Of a DNA stretch of 64,000 nucleotides, positions 26,978 to 36,343 are shown in pieces (position 1 is the stretch's first letter; the number at the start of each line of letters is the position of its first letter). The notes beneath the pieces are model-generated. The model made no database searches. It saw only the letters and a list, made by a program, of their open reading frames with translations, and was not told the DNA's origin. Both the position numbers and the translations under genes were made by a program. Source of the DNA: Senegalia massiliensis (GTDB lineage: Bacteria > Bacillota > Clostridia > Tissierellales > SIT17); contig NZ_LR130786.1 in the NCBI RefSeq assembly GCF_900626135.1, positions 788,064 to 852,063 of the forward strand. The letters run 5' to 3'.

Positions 26978-28229
26978 TTATTTTATCAAATATTAACTTT
27001 CCATTTTTTATAACTTTTTCTACAGTGCTTACACCTATATGATATGGTATATAATCATATGTTGGAAACTCATGTATTACAATATCTGCTTTCTTACCTT
27101 CATCAATACTACCTACGGTATCAGCTCTATCTATAGCTGCTGCACCATTTATTGTAAGGGCATTGATTGTCTCCTCTATACTCATATTCATATAAAGAGT
27201 AGCTAATGCTATTATAAGTGGTATAGATTCAGTAAAACAACTTCCTGGATTCATATCTGTTGCAAGTGCTACTGCACACCCTGAATCTATTATATCTCTT
27301 GCTCTAGCATATTCTTCTTTTAGACTAAAAGCTGTTCCTGGAAGAAGTGTAGCTACTACATCATTTTCTGCCATCATCTTTATTCCTTGATCTGATGCTC
27401 TAAGTAAGTGATCTGCTGAAATAGCACCAATTTCACTTGCAAGTTCTGCACCACCTATACGTACTATCTCATCAGCATGTAATTTTGATTTTAATCCTAA
27501 CTTTTGAGCATTTTTTAAAAGTTTTCTAGATTGCTCCACTGAAAAAACATCTTTTTCGCAAAACACATCACAAAACTCTGCTAAGTCATCTTCCACTACT
27601 TTAGGAAGTACAGTTTCTATTATAAAGTCTATAAATTCATCTTCTTTACCTTTATATCTAGGTGGAACTGCATGTGCACCTAAAAATGTTTTTGATATAT
27701 CAATAGGATGAATATCATCTAACTTTTTCATTGCTTCTAATTGCTTTATTTCTGTATCTAAGTCTAATCCATATCCACTTTTTGATTCTACTGATGTAAC
27801 TCCAAATGAAACCATAGAATCAAGTCTTTTAACACCTAACTGTACCAATTCTTCTAATGTAGCTTTTTTAGTAGCCTCAGTAGTACTTTGAATTCCTCCA
27901 CCACGTTTCATTATTTCCATATAATCTATGCCTTTTAATCGCATATTATATTCTTCTGCTCTATATCCACCAAACACAACATGAGTATGAGAATCTATGA
28001 ACCCTGGTAAAACACATTTATTTTTAGCATCTATAATGTCATATTCCTTTTCATCAATATCTTTTAATATTTCTTCAGATGTTCCTACCTTTTCTATCTT
28101 ATCATCTTTTATAATAATGCAACCATTATCTATAACATGAAGCTCATTCATTTCTGATCCCTTTTTTTGCTGATTTCCACTACATGTTACTACTTGATTA
28201 GCATTTTTAATTAAAATTTTATTATTCAT
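26964..28229 (-). CDS. hutI: Imidazolonepropionase
   Basis: 421 aa amidohydrolase catalysing the third step of histidine degradation, 4-imidazolone-5-propanoate to N-formimino-L-glutamate. The metal site HTH is in GFIDSHTHVVFGG. KSGYGLD, FLGAHAVPP, HADEI, SADHLL and ATDMNPGSC are typical HutI blocks. The ATG at 28229 has GGAGAGATGAA upstream and lies 17 bp from the fhs stop; a longer reading frame would overlap fhs. Formiminoglutamate carries a one-carbon unit, which explains the pairing with fhs. hutH, hutU and ftcD are not in the window. Confidence 0.94.
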   Translation of the reverse strand: MNNKILIKNANQVVTCSGNQQKKGSEMNELHVIDNGCIIIKDDKIEKVGTSEEILKDIDEKEYDIIDAKNKCVLPGFIDSHTHVVFGGYRAEEYNMRLKGIDYMEIMKRGGGIQSTTEATKKATLEELVQLGVKRLDSMVSFGVTSVESKSGYGLDLDTEIKQLEAMKKLDDIHPIDISKTFLGAHAVPPRYKGKEDEFIDFIIETVLPKVVEDDLAEFCDVFCEKDVFSVEQSRKLLKNAQKLGLKSKLHADEIVRIGGAELASEIGAISADHLLRASDQGIKMMAENDVVATLLPGTAFSLKEEYARARDIIDSGCAVALATDMNPGSCFTESIPLIIALATLYMNMSIEETINALTINGAAAIDRADTVGSIDEGKKADIVIHEFPTYDYIPYHIGVSTVEKVIKNGKLIFDKIKNEA

Positions 28230-28245
28230 TTCATCTCTCCAATCT

Positions 28246-29925
28246 TTAAAATAATCCGCTAATTTCTCCCTCATCAGAAAGATACATATTATTTGCTGCA
28301 GGTGTTTTAGGAAGCCCTGGCATTGTCATTACATTACCTGTAAGTGCAACTAAGAAACCTGCTCCATTAGATACCCTTATTTGTCTAACTGTAATTTTAA
28401 ATCCTTCTGGTCTACCTTTTAATGTTGGATCATCAGATAATGATAATGGAGTTTTAGCCATACAAATTGGTAGTTTATCATATCCTAATGCTTCTATTTC
28501 TTTTATTTGTTTTTCACAACCCTTAGTATACTCTACTCCTTCTGCTCCATATATTTCTGTTGCTATTCTCTTTATTTTATCTTTAATAGATTCATTTTCA
28601 TTATATAATGGACTAAAATTAGCTTCTCCTTTTTCTACTACTTCTACTACTTTTTTAGCTAAATCTATTCCACCTTCTCCACCTTTAGCCCATACATCTG
28701 ATAATACAACTTCTATTCCATCTAATTTACATTTTTCAAATAATAATTCTATTTCTTTTTCTGTGTCTGTAGGGAATTTATTTATAGCTACTACTGCTGG
28801 TACATTGAATTTCTTTACATTTTCAACATGTTTTTTTAGGTTTTCATAGCCATCTTCTAATGCTTTTAAGTTTTCTTCATTTAAATCAGTCTTTTTAACT
28901 CCACCATGATTTTTAAGTGCTCTTACTGTTGCTACTACTACTGCACAATCAGGTTGTAAATTAGCATATCTAGATTTAATATTAAAGAACTTCTCTGCTC
29001 CTAAGTCTGCTCCAAATCCTGCTTCTGTAACTGTATAATCTCCTAATTTAAGTGCTAATTTAGTTGCCATTACACTATTACAACCATGTGCTATATTTGC
29101 AAATGGTCCACCATGTATTAATGCAGGTGTGTTTTCTAAAGTTTGAACTAAATTAGGTTTAATTGCATCTTTTAACAATATTGATAATGCTCCTGTTGCT
29201 TTAAGATCATCACATGTAACCGCTTTTTTATCATAAGTATATGCTACTATCATTTTACCTAATCTTTCTTTTAAATCTTCTAAACCTGCTGCAAGACATA
29301 ATATAGCCATTATTTCAGATGCTACTGTAATATCAAAGCCATCTTCTCTTGGAACCTCTTGAGTCTTTCCTCCAAGTCCTACAACTATATTTCTAAGAGC
29401 TCTATCATTCATATCTAATACTCTTTTCCAAGTTATGTTTCTAGTATCTATATTTAATTCATTACCTTGATGTATGTGGTTATCTAATAATGCTGATAAT
29501 AAATTGTGTGCTGATGTAATTGCATGAATATCACCTGTAAAGTGAAGGTTTATATCTTCCATTGGGATTACTTGAGAATATCCTCCACCAGCTGCTCCAC
29601 CTTTTATACCAAAAGAAGGACCTAATGAAGGTTCTCTTAATGCGGTTATAGCTTTTTTACCAATTTTATTAAGCCCCATAGAAAGTCCTATATTTGTAGT
29701 AGTTTTACCTTCTCCTGCCGGAGTTGGATTTATAGCAGTAACTAATACTAATTTTCCATCTGCTTTATCTTCATATCTTTCTAAAACATCTAGGGAAACC
29801 TTTGCCTTGTACTTACCATAAAGTTCTAAATCGTCTTCATCTAAGCCAACTTTATTAGCTATTTCAAATATTGGCTTTATGTTTGCATCTTTTGCAATAT
29901 CGATATCACTTGGTACTTTACTCAT
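28246..29925 (-). CDS. fhs: Formate-tetrahydrofolate ligase
   Basis: 559 aa, ATP-dependent formation of 10-formyl-THF from formate (or the reverse, yielding ATP from formyl-THF). The nucleotide loop is [35 protein letters not shown] (read in segments), TGDIHAIT and GGVKKTDL are family blocks. The start at 29925 gives the canonical N-terminus MSKVPSDI; a TTG 11 codons earlier lacks a ribosome site. In an operon with hutI it can recover ATP from the formimino carbon of histidine, a known clostridial route. Confidence 0.96.
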   Translation of the reverse strand: MSKVPSDIDIAKDANIKPIFEIANKVGLDEDDLELYGKYKAKVSLDVLERYEDKADGKLVLVTAINPTPAGEGKTTTNIGLSMGLNKIGKKAITALREPSLGPSFGIKGGAAGGGYSQVIPMEDINLHFTGDIHAITSAHNLLSALLDNHIHQGNELNIDTRNITWKRVLDMNDRALRNIVVGLGGKTQEVPREDGFDITVASEIMAILCLAAGLEDLKERLGKMIVAYTYDKKAVTCDDLKATGALSILLKDAIKPNLVQTLENTPALIHGGPFANIAHGCNSVMATKLALKLGDYTVTEAGFGADLGAEKFFNIKSRYANLQPDCAVVVATVRALKNHGGVKKTDLNEENLKALEDGYENLKKHVENVKKFNVPAVVAINKFPTDTEKEIELLFEKCKLDGIEVVLSDVWAKGGEGGIDLAKKVVEVVEKGEANFSPLYNENESIKDKIKRIATEIYGAEGVEYTKGCEKQIKEIEALGYDKLPICMAKTPLSLSDDPTLKGRPEGFKITVRQIRVSNGAGFLVALTGNVMTMPGLPKTPAANNMYLSDEGEISGLF

Positions 29926-30158
29926 TAAATATCCCAACCTTTCTATTTTGCTATTCAAATCTTATTATATAAAATAATTGTTGAAATGTACAGAATCTTT
30001 AATAAATAATTAATTATATGTTTAATTACAAAAACTTAGGGAATAAATAAAGCTCTATAAAAAAATTATTTATATTAATCTTTGATTTTTCTGTGAATTT
30101 GAAATAAAATAGATATATAATATATAAATATAAAACAAATATTAAAGGAGAGATTTTA

Positions 30159-31526
30159 ATGGATGATCCCAATCAATTAAAACCACAAAAGTATTCATTA
30201 TCAAGTTATTTACAATTTATAATTCCATCAATTATCGGTATATTAGTTTTGATGGTGCCTTTTAATTATCAAGGTGAAACTACAATTGTTGTAGCATTAC
30301 TTGCAAGTAAACTAACAAGTGCTGCACAAAATATTTTACCAGGTATAGTATTAATATTCATTACTATTACTGGAATAGCTACAGTTAGCTATAAATTATT
30401 TAAACCCTCAATTATAGAGAACAATGAGTTTTTAAAAGGAATATTTAATGTTTCTATATTTTGGGTTATAACACGTGTAGTCGGAATGATATTAGGTTTT
30501 CTAGTTTATTTTCAAATTGGACCTGAATGGATTTATTCTGATGCTACAGGCGGATTAATACTATATGACTTAATTCTTACCTTATTTACTATGTTCTTAT
30601 TTGCAGGATTTTTATTACCTTTTCTTACTGACTTTGGACTATTAGAATTTGTAGGATCTCTTTTAACCCCAGTTATGAGACCTGTATTCACACTACCTGG
30701 TCGTTCATCAATAGACTGTATTGCCTCATGGGTTGGTGACGGAACTATTGGAGTTACACTTACTAACAGGCAATATGAACAGGGCTATTATACAGCTAGA
30801 GAAGCTTCTGTAATAGCTACTACATTCTCAGCAGTATCTATAACTTTTTCACTTGTAGTATTAGGTCAAGTTGATTTAATGCATATGTTTGGTATATATT
30901 ATTTAACTATCATACTATGTGGATTTGTTGCTGCTTTAATCCTTCCAAAAATTCCACCTTTATCTAGAAAAAAAGACATATATTATACTGAAAATAGCAT
31001 GGATACAGGAGAAGATATTCCTGAAGGATTTACTACTCGAGAATGGGGAACTAAACTTGCTATTGAAAAAGCTAAAAAAACAGGTAATCCTAAAGATTTT
31101 GTTATAAATGGTACAAAAATAGTTTTTGATATGTGGCTAGGTGTTTTACCAGCAATAATGGCCTTTGGTACAATAGCACTTATAATAGCGGAAACTACAC
31201 CAGTATTTGAATGGTTAGGAATGCCATTTATACCACTATTAGAATTACTTAATGTTCCTTATGCTACAGAAGCTGCCCAAACAATGGTTGTAGGTTTTGC
31301 TGATATGTTTTTACCATCTGTAATAGGTGCTAGTATACCAAGTGAAATGACTAGATTTATTGTTGCTACTCTTTCTGTAACTCAATTAGTTTATCTATCT
31401 GAGGCAGGAGCTGTAATATTAGGTGCTAGAATTCCAGTGAATTTAAAAGACTTGTTCTTTATATTTATAGAAAGAACTCTTGTAACCTTACCAATAATTG
31501 TGTTAGTAGCTCATATAATATTTTAA
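30159..31526 (+). CDS. YjiH-family membrane protein (gate-domain transporter)
   Basis: 455 aa, about ten transmembrane helices. It has two nucleoside-recognition/gate segments (PGRSSIDCIASWVGDGTIG and the later VGFADMFLPSVIGASI), as in the YjiH family. It lies divergently next to fhs-hutI, and YjiH genes often accompany hut genes, so histidine or a histidine breakdown product is a reasonable cargo; this is inference. The ribosome site AAAGGAGAG is well placed. Confidence 0.82.
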   Translation: MDDPNQLKPQKYSLSSYLQFIIPSIIGILVLMVPFNYQGETTIVVALLASKLTSAAQNILPGIVLIFITITGIATVSYKLFKPSIIENNEFLKGIFNVSIFWVITRVVGMILGFLVYFQIGPEWIYSDATGGLILYDLILTLFTMFLFAGFLLPFLTDFGLLEFVGSLLTPVMRPVFTLPGRSSIDCIASWVGDGTIGVTLTNRQYEQGYYTAREASVIATTFSAVSITFSLVVLGQVDLMHMFGIYYLTIILCGFVAALILPKIPPLSRKKDIYYTENSMDTGEDIPEGFTTREWGTKLAIEKAKKTGNPKDFVINGTKIVFDMWLGVLPAIMAFGTIALIIAETTPVFEWLGMPFIPLLELLNVPYATEAAQTMVVGFADMFLPSVIGASIPSEMTRFIVATLSVTQLVYLSEAGAVILGARIPVNLKDLFFIFIERTLVTLPIIVLVAHIIF

Positions 31527-31530
31527 ATAT

Positions 31531-31562
31531 AAAAGGTACCTATCAAAAGATAGGTACCTTTT
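31531..31562. terminator. Bidirectional intrinsic terminator
   Basis: Perfect 14-bp arms AAAAGGTACCTATC (31531-31544) and GATAGGTACCTTTT (31549-31562), 4-base loop AAAA, between convergent yjiH-like and baeRF genes. Confidence 0.9.
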
Positions 31563-31568
31563 CTTATA

Positions 31569-32723
31569 CTAATATCTATATATAGCTGCTATTTTTTCTC
31601 CTCCTGGCACTTGACCAGAATTTACAGCATATACTTTTCCACCATTTAATATGGTTTGCATTGCTGCATAATTTAATAATTCTATACTTTCTTCATCAAC
31701 CTCTTGTCCAACTAAGTTTACTTGATTAAATTTAGGATGAAATTGTCCCCAGATTTTATCTGTTTGAGAAACAAATAATGTATCAACTTTACTAAAGTAA
31801 GAGGATGATACTATTTCTCTTATATCTTTAGACGCCTTTTCTGTACCTTCTAATTCTTTAAACTTTTCTTGATCTTTTCTTTGTTCTTCTTTAAATATAG
31901 GTTCTAAAGTTTTCCAAGCTTCTTTATGCAATTCCTTATCTGATTTAATATCAGGATTTCCTGATATATGTTTATCTATTAAATTATTATATTTATTTGC
32001 CTCTTTATAAATTGGGAACAGATAATCAACTCCTGCAAATACTAAAGGCAGATTTTCTTCTTCTATTTGTTCTCTAATACCTTTATCTAATAATTGAAAA
32101 AACCTAAGTATTTGGTTTTTTTCATCTTCATCTCCATCACCTGTACCATGATAAATTGGAGAATTTGAACTATTATTTGGATTACTCATTGTATTATGTT
32201 GTAATTCTTTTTCAAAATCATCATATTTCATTGCTTCCTCTAAGCTTTCAGGAGTATCTATTAATATTATTTTACTTATACTATCTCTAGTAGCTTGAAA
32301 TAATCTAACATTATTTTTACTTGTTGCAAGTATATAAAATGTTCCATCACCAGTGAATAGTGGTAATAATGGTTTTATATCAAATTCATTACTTACAACT
32401 ACTGATTGTTCAAACTCTATAGGTAATCTATAAAATGTAAATGTATTTTCAGTTATAAATAGAGCTAAACCATCACTGTGTTCTAACCAAAACTTATTAT
32501 CATTTATATATTTATTAGCAGGTTCCAATATTTCTTCTGCCTTTTTTTCATCAATACCTTCTTGTTCTAATTTATTTTTTGCTTCTTTCAATGCATTTTT
32601 CAGCTTTATTTGACCTTGTTTTGCTTCTATTCTTGCATCTACTGTAGGTATATAAATTGAAACCATATAATCCTCTTTTTTCTCAATAAGATTTTTCAAT
32701 TGTTCTTTTTTTAAAATATCCAC
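31569..32723 (-). CDS. baeRF-type protein (bacterial archaeo-eukaryotic release-factor-like)
   Basis: 384 aa cytosolic protein. The middle and C-terminal parts (GVDYLFPIYKEANKY, SKVDTLFVSQTD, LLNYAAMQTILNGGKVYAV) match the eRF1-like/Pelota-type core of the baeRF families, which were predicted to act at stalled ribosomes. The acidic insertion around GDGDEDEKNQ (about 195-205) occupies the position of the variable catalytic loop. Experimental function is lacking for most members. Start GTG with AGGAGG 7 nt upstream. It leads a group of stress-type genes (PRC barrel, DUF1328). Confidence 0.75.
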   Translation of the reverse strand: MDILKKEQLKNLIEKKEDYMVSIYIPTVDARIEAKQGQIKLKNALKEAKNKLEQEGIDEKKAEEILEPANKYINDNKFWLEHSDGLALFITENTFTFYRLPIEFEQSVVVSNEFDIKPLLPLFTGDGTFYILATSKNNVRLFQATRDSISKIILIDTPESLEEAMKYDDFEKELQHNTMSNPNNSSNSPIYHGTGDGDEDEKNQILRFFQLLDKGIREQIEEENLPLVFAGVDYLFPIYKEANKYNNLIDKHISGNPDIKSDKELHKEAWKTLEPIFKEEQRKDQEKFKELEGTEKASKDIREIVSSSYFSKVDTLFVSQTDKIWGQFHPKFNQVNLVGQEVDEESIELLNYAAMQTILNGGKVYAVNSGQVPGGEKIAAIYRY

Positions 32724-32810
32724 AATTTAACCTCCTATCAATATATCTTCTTACTTAAAATATCATACCCGAGTTAATTTAGTATAAACTTGATTAGGTC
32801 TATGTTAAAT

Positions 32811-32840
32811 ATAAAAAGATTGCAATTGCAATCTTTTTAT
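32811..32840 (-). terminator. Intrinsic terminator of the PRC-barrel gene
   Basis: ATAAAAAGATTGCAA (32811-32825) and TTGCAATCTTTTTAT (32826-32840), a 30-bp perfect palindrome overlapping the PRC-barrel stop. Confidence 0.8.
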
Positions 32841-33280
32841 AAATGAGTTTTATTTCTTCTAGGATCTATTTTCTTATTATGGGTATTTGTATCAGGGTCA
32901 GACATATGCCCTCCTGCATACCTCCAATAAGGTTGCATAGCATAATAAGTATGAATATCTGTATGCCATTCCCTCTTATCAACATCTGGCCATTTTCCTT
33001 TGTCAAATGAAGGAGCATTTTCTAATTTCTCTTTATCTGCATCTAATATTAAATAATTTTTATCTTTACTTAACTTAAATGCCTTCCAAGGTATTGCATA
33101 TAAATCATCACCTATTCCTAAAAAACCTCCTACAGATAGTATTCCATATGCTATGGTACAATTGTCATAATCAAACAATATATCATCTAATTTACCTAAT
33201 TTTTCATTATTAAAATTTCTAACTTCATAATCCATTAAATCACTTGTTTTAATCATTCTTCCTCTTTGTTCATCACTCAT
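32837..33280 (-). CDS. PRC-barrel domain protein
   Basis: 147 aa. The N-terminal ~85 residues form a PRC barrel: KTSDLMDYEVRNFNNEKLGKLDDILFD in parts, then VGGFLGIGDDLYAIPWKAF. The C-terminal third is polar and His/Tyr-rich. Such proteins are seen in stress and sporulation settings; the partner is unknown. It lies 24 bp downstream of the second DUF1328 gene on the same strand, with its own AAAGGAGA ribosome site. Confidence 0.88.
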   Translation of the reverse strand: MSDEQRGRMIKTSDLMDYEVRNFNNEKLGKLDDILFDYDNCTIAYGILSVGGFLGIGDDLYAIPWKAFKLSKDKNYLILDADKEKLENAPSFDKGKWPDVDKREWHTDIHTYYAMQPYWRYAGGHMSDPDTNTHNKKIDPRRNKTHL

Positions 33281-33304
33281 ACTAAATCTCCTTTCTAATA
33301 AAAG

Positions 33305-33466
33305 TTAGACTTTTCTTCTTCCAATTATTAGTGATATTACAAATAATATTAAGAATATGAAAAACAATATTTTAGCTATACTTGCTGCTACTTCCACTAT
33401 TCCAAAGAAACCAAATATTCCTGCAACTAATGCAATTATTAAAAATATTACAGCCCATCTAAGCAT
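33305..33466 (-). CDS. DUF1328 (YtjA-like) small membrane protein, paralog
   Basis: 53 aa, reading MLRWAVIFLIIALVAG then GFFGIVEVAASIAKI and a second helix, ending GRRKV. It shares the layout and many residues with the gene at 25631 (same length, same AASIAKILF core). GAGGTG lies 8 nt before the ATG. It is probably the first gene of a small unit with the PRC-barrel protein. Function unknown; it was found by direct reading. Confidence 0.85.
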   Translation of the reverse strand: MLRWAVIFLIIALVAGIFGFFGIVEVAASIAKILFFIFLILFVISLIIGRRKV

Positions 33467-33623
33467 ATATCTCACCTCTTCTATTGTATTAATATTCCAA
33501 CTATTCTCTTAATTCATATATATCCTACTAATATATTTCTAAACATTTTTGATATTTTTGTTAGTTATGTATCATTTTTGGTTATATATATTAATATAAA
33601 TGAAAGTAAAAGAGGTGAAATTT

Positions 33624-34484
33624 GTGAAAGTTAAAAAGCTAAATATAAAGAACATAATAGGTAGTATGAAATATAGAATACAAAAAGATGAAGTTCCAGC
33701 ACTTGGTGCTCAACTTACATATTACCTTATACTATCATTTTTCCCCTTTCTAATATTTTTACTTACACTTTTAAGTCATACTTCAATTTCTGCCTCAGAT
33801 GTTGTCAATAATTTATCAGGAGTATTGCCTGAACAGTCATTTTCATTAATAACTGACACAATTGAAGAGGTTTTACAAAATGGCTCTACATCACTTCTTT
33901 CTTTTTCTATTATAGGTACATTATGGTCAGCTTCTAGTGGAGTTGCTGCCCTTATAAAAGGACTTAATAAAGCTTATGATCAAGAGGAAAATAGACCTTT
34001 TTTATTGTTAAGAGGTTTTGCAATTCTTATTACTATAGCACTTGTAATTGGTATTGTATTAGCTTTTACTCTATTAGTATTTGGAGAAATAATTGGAAAC
34101 TACATATTTAGTCTTTTTAATCTAACTGAAGTCTTCAAACAGTTTTGGGATACCATAAGATTTGTTTTTCCTATAATTATGCTTATAATTGTATTTACTC
34201 TTTTTTATAAATATGCTCCTAATAAGAAAAGATTAAAATTAAAAGAGGTACTACCTGGAGCATTATTTACTACAGCAGCATGGATAGGAATATCTCTATT
34301 ATTTTCTTTTTATGTAAATAACTTTGGAAATTATACTAAAACATATGGTAGTATTGGAGGTATCATAATACTTTTAATTTGGTTATATATAAGTAGTATA
34401 ATAATACTTATAGGCGGAGAATTAAATGCAACTCTTGCTTTTGATAGAATATCTATAATAAAACAAATTAAAGATAAAAAATAA
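33624..34484 (+). CDS. YihY/BrkB family membrane protein
   Basis: 286 aa with six transmembrane helices. The family blocks are LGAQLTYYLILSFFPFLIFLL near the N-terminus, LWSASSGVAALIKGLNKAY, YKYAPNKK, and SIGGIIILLIWLYISSIIILIGGELNA (in parts) at the end. BrkB was once annotated as ribonuclease BN; a transport or lipid role is now favoured, but nothing is proven. The start is taken as GTG at 33624 because GAGGTG lies 6 nt upstream; the ATG at 33600 has none. Confidence 0.9.
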   Translation: MKVKKLNIKNIIGSMKYRIQKDEVPALGAQLTYYLILSFFPFLIFLLTLLSHTSISASDVVNNLSGVLPEQSFSLITDTIEEVLQNGSTSLLSFSIIGTLWSASSGVAALIKGLNKAYDQEENRPFLLLRGFAILITIALVIGIVLAFTLLVFGEIIGNYIFSLFNLTEVFKQFWDTIRFVFPIIMLIIVFTLFYKYAPNKKRLKLKEVLPGALFTTAAWIGISLLFSFYVNNFGNYTKTYGSIGGIIILLIWLYISSIIILIGGELNATLAFDRISIIKQIKDKK

Positions 34485-34507
34485 AGACTCAATTGAGTCT
34501 TTATTTT
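34478..34507. terminator. Bidirectional intrinsic terminator
   Basis: AAAATAAAGACTC (34478-34490), loop AATT, GAGTCTTTATTTT (34495-34507). It overlaps the stop codons of both the YihY gene and the convergent thioredoxin-like gene. Confidence 0.85.
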
Positions 34508-34832
34508 ATGAAAAGATCATTTTATAATATCTATTAATGCTAGAATCTAATTCATCAACAGTTATAAACTTACTCATTTTTATAGCTTCTTTTCCTTCTA
34601 TAAATAATATTACTGTAGGCGCTACAAATATTGAATATTGACCTTTTGCTTTTATATTATTATTTATATCTACTTCAATAGATTTTATTTTAGGATATTT
34701 TTCTAATAATTTTTTTAGCTTTGGACCAAAGCCAACACAATTAGATCACATGTCATCAGAAAAAAATACTAAAGTCACATTATTTTCATCAATTATTTTT
34801 TGTATTTCATCAAATGTATCTATTTTTTTCAT
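34506..34832 (-). CDS. Thioredoxin-like selenoprotein (UxxC, in-frame TGA at 34746-34748)
   Basis: The minus-strand frame begins MKKIDTFDEIQ at 34832 after GAGGTGATATT. It reads VTLVFFSDDM, then TGA, then SNCVGFGPKLKKLL, and continues without another stop for 79 residues to FS-stop, 108 codons in all. The layout is thioredoxin: a beta strand before the active site, then TGA exactly where the first cysteine of CxxC should stand (U29-S-N-C32), and cis-Pro72 in VAPTVILF. A hairpin with apical GGUC follows the TGA. The best reading is selenocysteine; a nonsense mutation is the alternative. It starts 13 bp after the MATE gene stop, in the same transcript. Likely role: thiol-disulfide or peroxide reduction. 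Confidence 0.78.
34715..34748 (-). promoter_or_regulatory. Candidate bacterial SECIS element
   Basis: On the transcript, UGA (34748-34746) is followed by 18 nt and then GGUC (34727-34724), the apical loop. Flanking arms UUGGCUUU (34735-34728) and AAAGCUAA (34722-34715) pair over 8 bp including one G-U. The apical GGUC and the 18-nt spacing after UGA equal those remembered for the E. coli fdhF SECIS. Confidence 0.72.
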
Positions 34833-34845
34833 AATATCACCTCTT

Positions 34846-36204
34846 TTATCCTTCTTCTATTACATTTCTAACCCATTTTTTTGATATTACTCTAGGTATT
34901 CCTACCATAGCTTTAACAAACTCCTCTAAAGATACTAATACTACAACATAATATACTGGTAAATTAAGAATATGACCTCCTACTATTGCCATTGGAACTC
35001 CTATAAGCCATACACTTCCAGCTTCAATAAACAATGAAACTGTAGTATCTCCTCCACCTCTTAATATACCAACTATAAGCGTTGTATTAAATACCTTAAA
35101 TGCCATGAATATGGCAAATACAATGAGTATTTTTTCTACATTCTCTCTCACTATAACTGAAACTTCAAAAAATGATATTATTAGAGGAGAAAAGACTATA
35201 ATTAAAATTCCTATTATAATACCAATTAAAGGTGTTATAATAGAAAACCTTTTAGCATAACCTATAGCTTTAGTTTCATCCTTTGCTCCAATACTATTTC
35301 CTATCATAACTGCAGCAGCATTTCCTATACCCATAGATACAACCATAAACACCTGTTGAACTGTATTTGAGATTTGAACAGATGCAAAAGCTTCTGTGCT
35401 TATCCTTCCATATACAGCAGAATAAGTTATAACACCTAATGACCAGAAAGCTTCATTTAAAATAACTGGAGTTGTAGTTTTGACTATTCTCATTATAAAG
35501 GCTTTTGATAAATCTTTCATTTCTCTTATCTTAGCATCAAGAACCAAACCTTTTCTATATATAGTTGTAAGTAATAATGTTAACTCAATTATCCTTGCAA
35601 TTAGTGTAGCAATTGCAGCTCCTTTTATACCTAATGCAGGAAAACCGAAGTTTCCAAATATTAGTAGGTAATTTAATGTTGTATTTACGCCTAATGAAAT
35701 TGCACTAACAATCATAGGCAATTTGGCATTTCCTATACTTCTAGATGCAAAGGAATATGAAAATGTAATAGATGTAATGGTATAACTAAAACAAACTATC
35801 AATAAATAACTTACACCTAATTGGATTACTTCTTTATCATTAGTAAATATTCCAAGTATTTTTTCAGGAATTAAAAGTGCTGACATTGTAAAAATAAGAG
35901 AAATTAAAGTTCCACTTATAATAGAAAACCCTAATACTCTTCTAATATTAGTAATATCTCTTTTACCCCAATATTGAGATATAAAAATAGCAGAGCCACT
36001 ATTTAACCCAAACATCAAAAGAGTAAAAAAGAAAAAAAGTTGATTTGCAATACCTACTGATGCTATTGAAGTCTCACCTAATTTACCTATCATTACTGTA
36101 TCTACCATATTTAAAGAAGAGGAAATTAAGTTTTGTATAGATATAGGAAGTGCTATTGCAATTAATCTTTTAAAAAATTCTTTATCATTAAATAAATCTT
36201 TCAT
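34846..36204 (-). CDS. MATE family efflux transporter
   Basis: 452 aa, twelve transmembrane helices. The N-half has SSSLNMVDTVMIGKLGETSIASVGIANQ (in parts) and the second half NTVQQVFMVVSMGIGNAAAVMIGNSIG. It is a full-length Na+- or H+-coupled exporter; the cargo is unknown. It is followed within 13 bp by the TGA-containing thioredoxin-like gene, an unusual operon partner for a MATE pump, which may mean that exporter and reductant respond to the same stress. AGGTGATTTT precedes the ATG. Confidence 0.93.
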   Translation of the reverse strand: MKDLFNDKEFFKRLIAIALPISIQNLISSSLNMVDTVMIGKLGETSIASVGIANQLFFFFTLLMFGLNSGSAIFISQYWGKRDITNIRRVLGFSIISGTLISLIFTMSALLIPEKILGIFTNDKEVIQLGVSYLLIVCFSYTITSITFSYSFASRSIGNAKLPMIVSAISLGVNTTLNYLLIFGNFGFPALGIKGAAIATLIARIIELTLLLTTIYRKGLVLDAKIREMKDLSKAFIMRIVKTTTPVILNEAFWSLGVITYSAVYGRISTEAFASVQISNTVQQVFMVVSMGIGNAAAVMIGNSIGAKDETKAIGYAKRFSIITPLIGIIIGILIIVFSPLIISFFEVSVIVRENVEKILIVFAIFMAFKVFNTTLIVGILRGGGDTTVSLFIEAGSVWLIGVPMAIVGGHILNLPVYYVVVLVSLEEFVKAMVGIPRVISKKWVRNVIEEG

Positions 36205-36315
36205 AAAATCACCTACTTACTCTAAATTATCATATGATTATATTATAAACTATTTCGTGTATCTAATCTATCAAATGTTTTATTTATTTTGATAAAATTC
36301 GTGAAAATTATACAT

Positions 36316-36343
36316 AAAAAGACACCCATATGGGTGTCTTTTT
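36316..36343 (-). terminator. Intrinsic terminator of nhaC
   Basis: AAAAAGACACCC (36316-36327), loop ATAT, GGGTGTCTTTTT (36332-36343); A/T runs on both sides. It overlaps the nhaC stop. Confidence 0.85.

Noticed and set aside
34506..34832. Reading the thioredoxin-like gene as a pseudogene with a nonsense codon
   Set aside because: Only one stop occurs, exactly at the first active-site cysteine, the rest of the frame is intact, and a SECIS-like hairpin follows. Kept as the less likely alternative.
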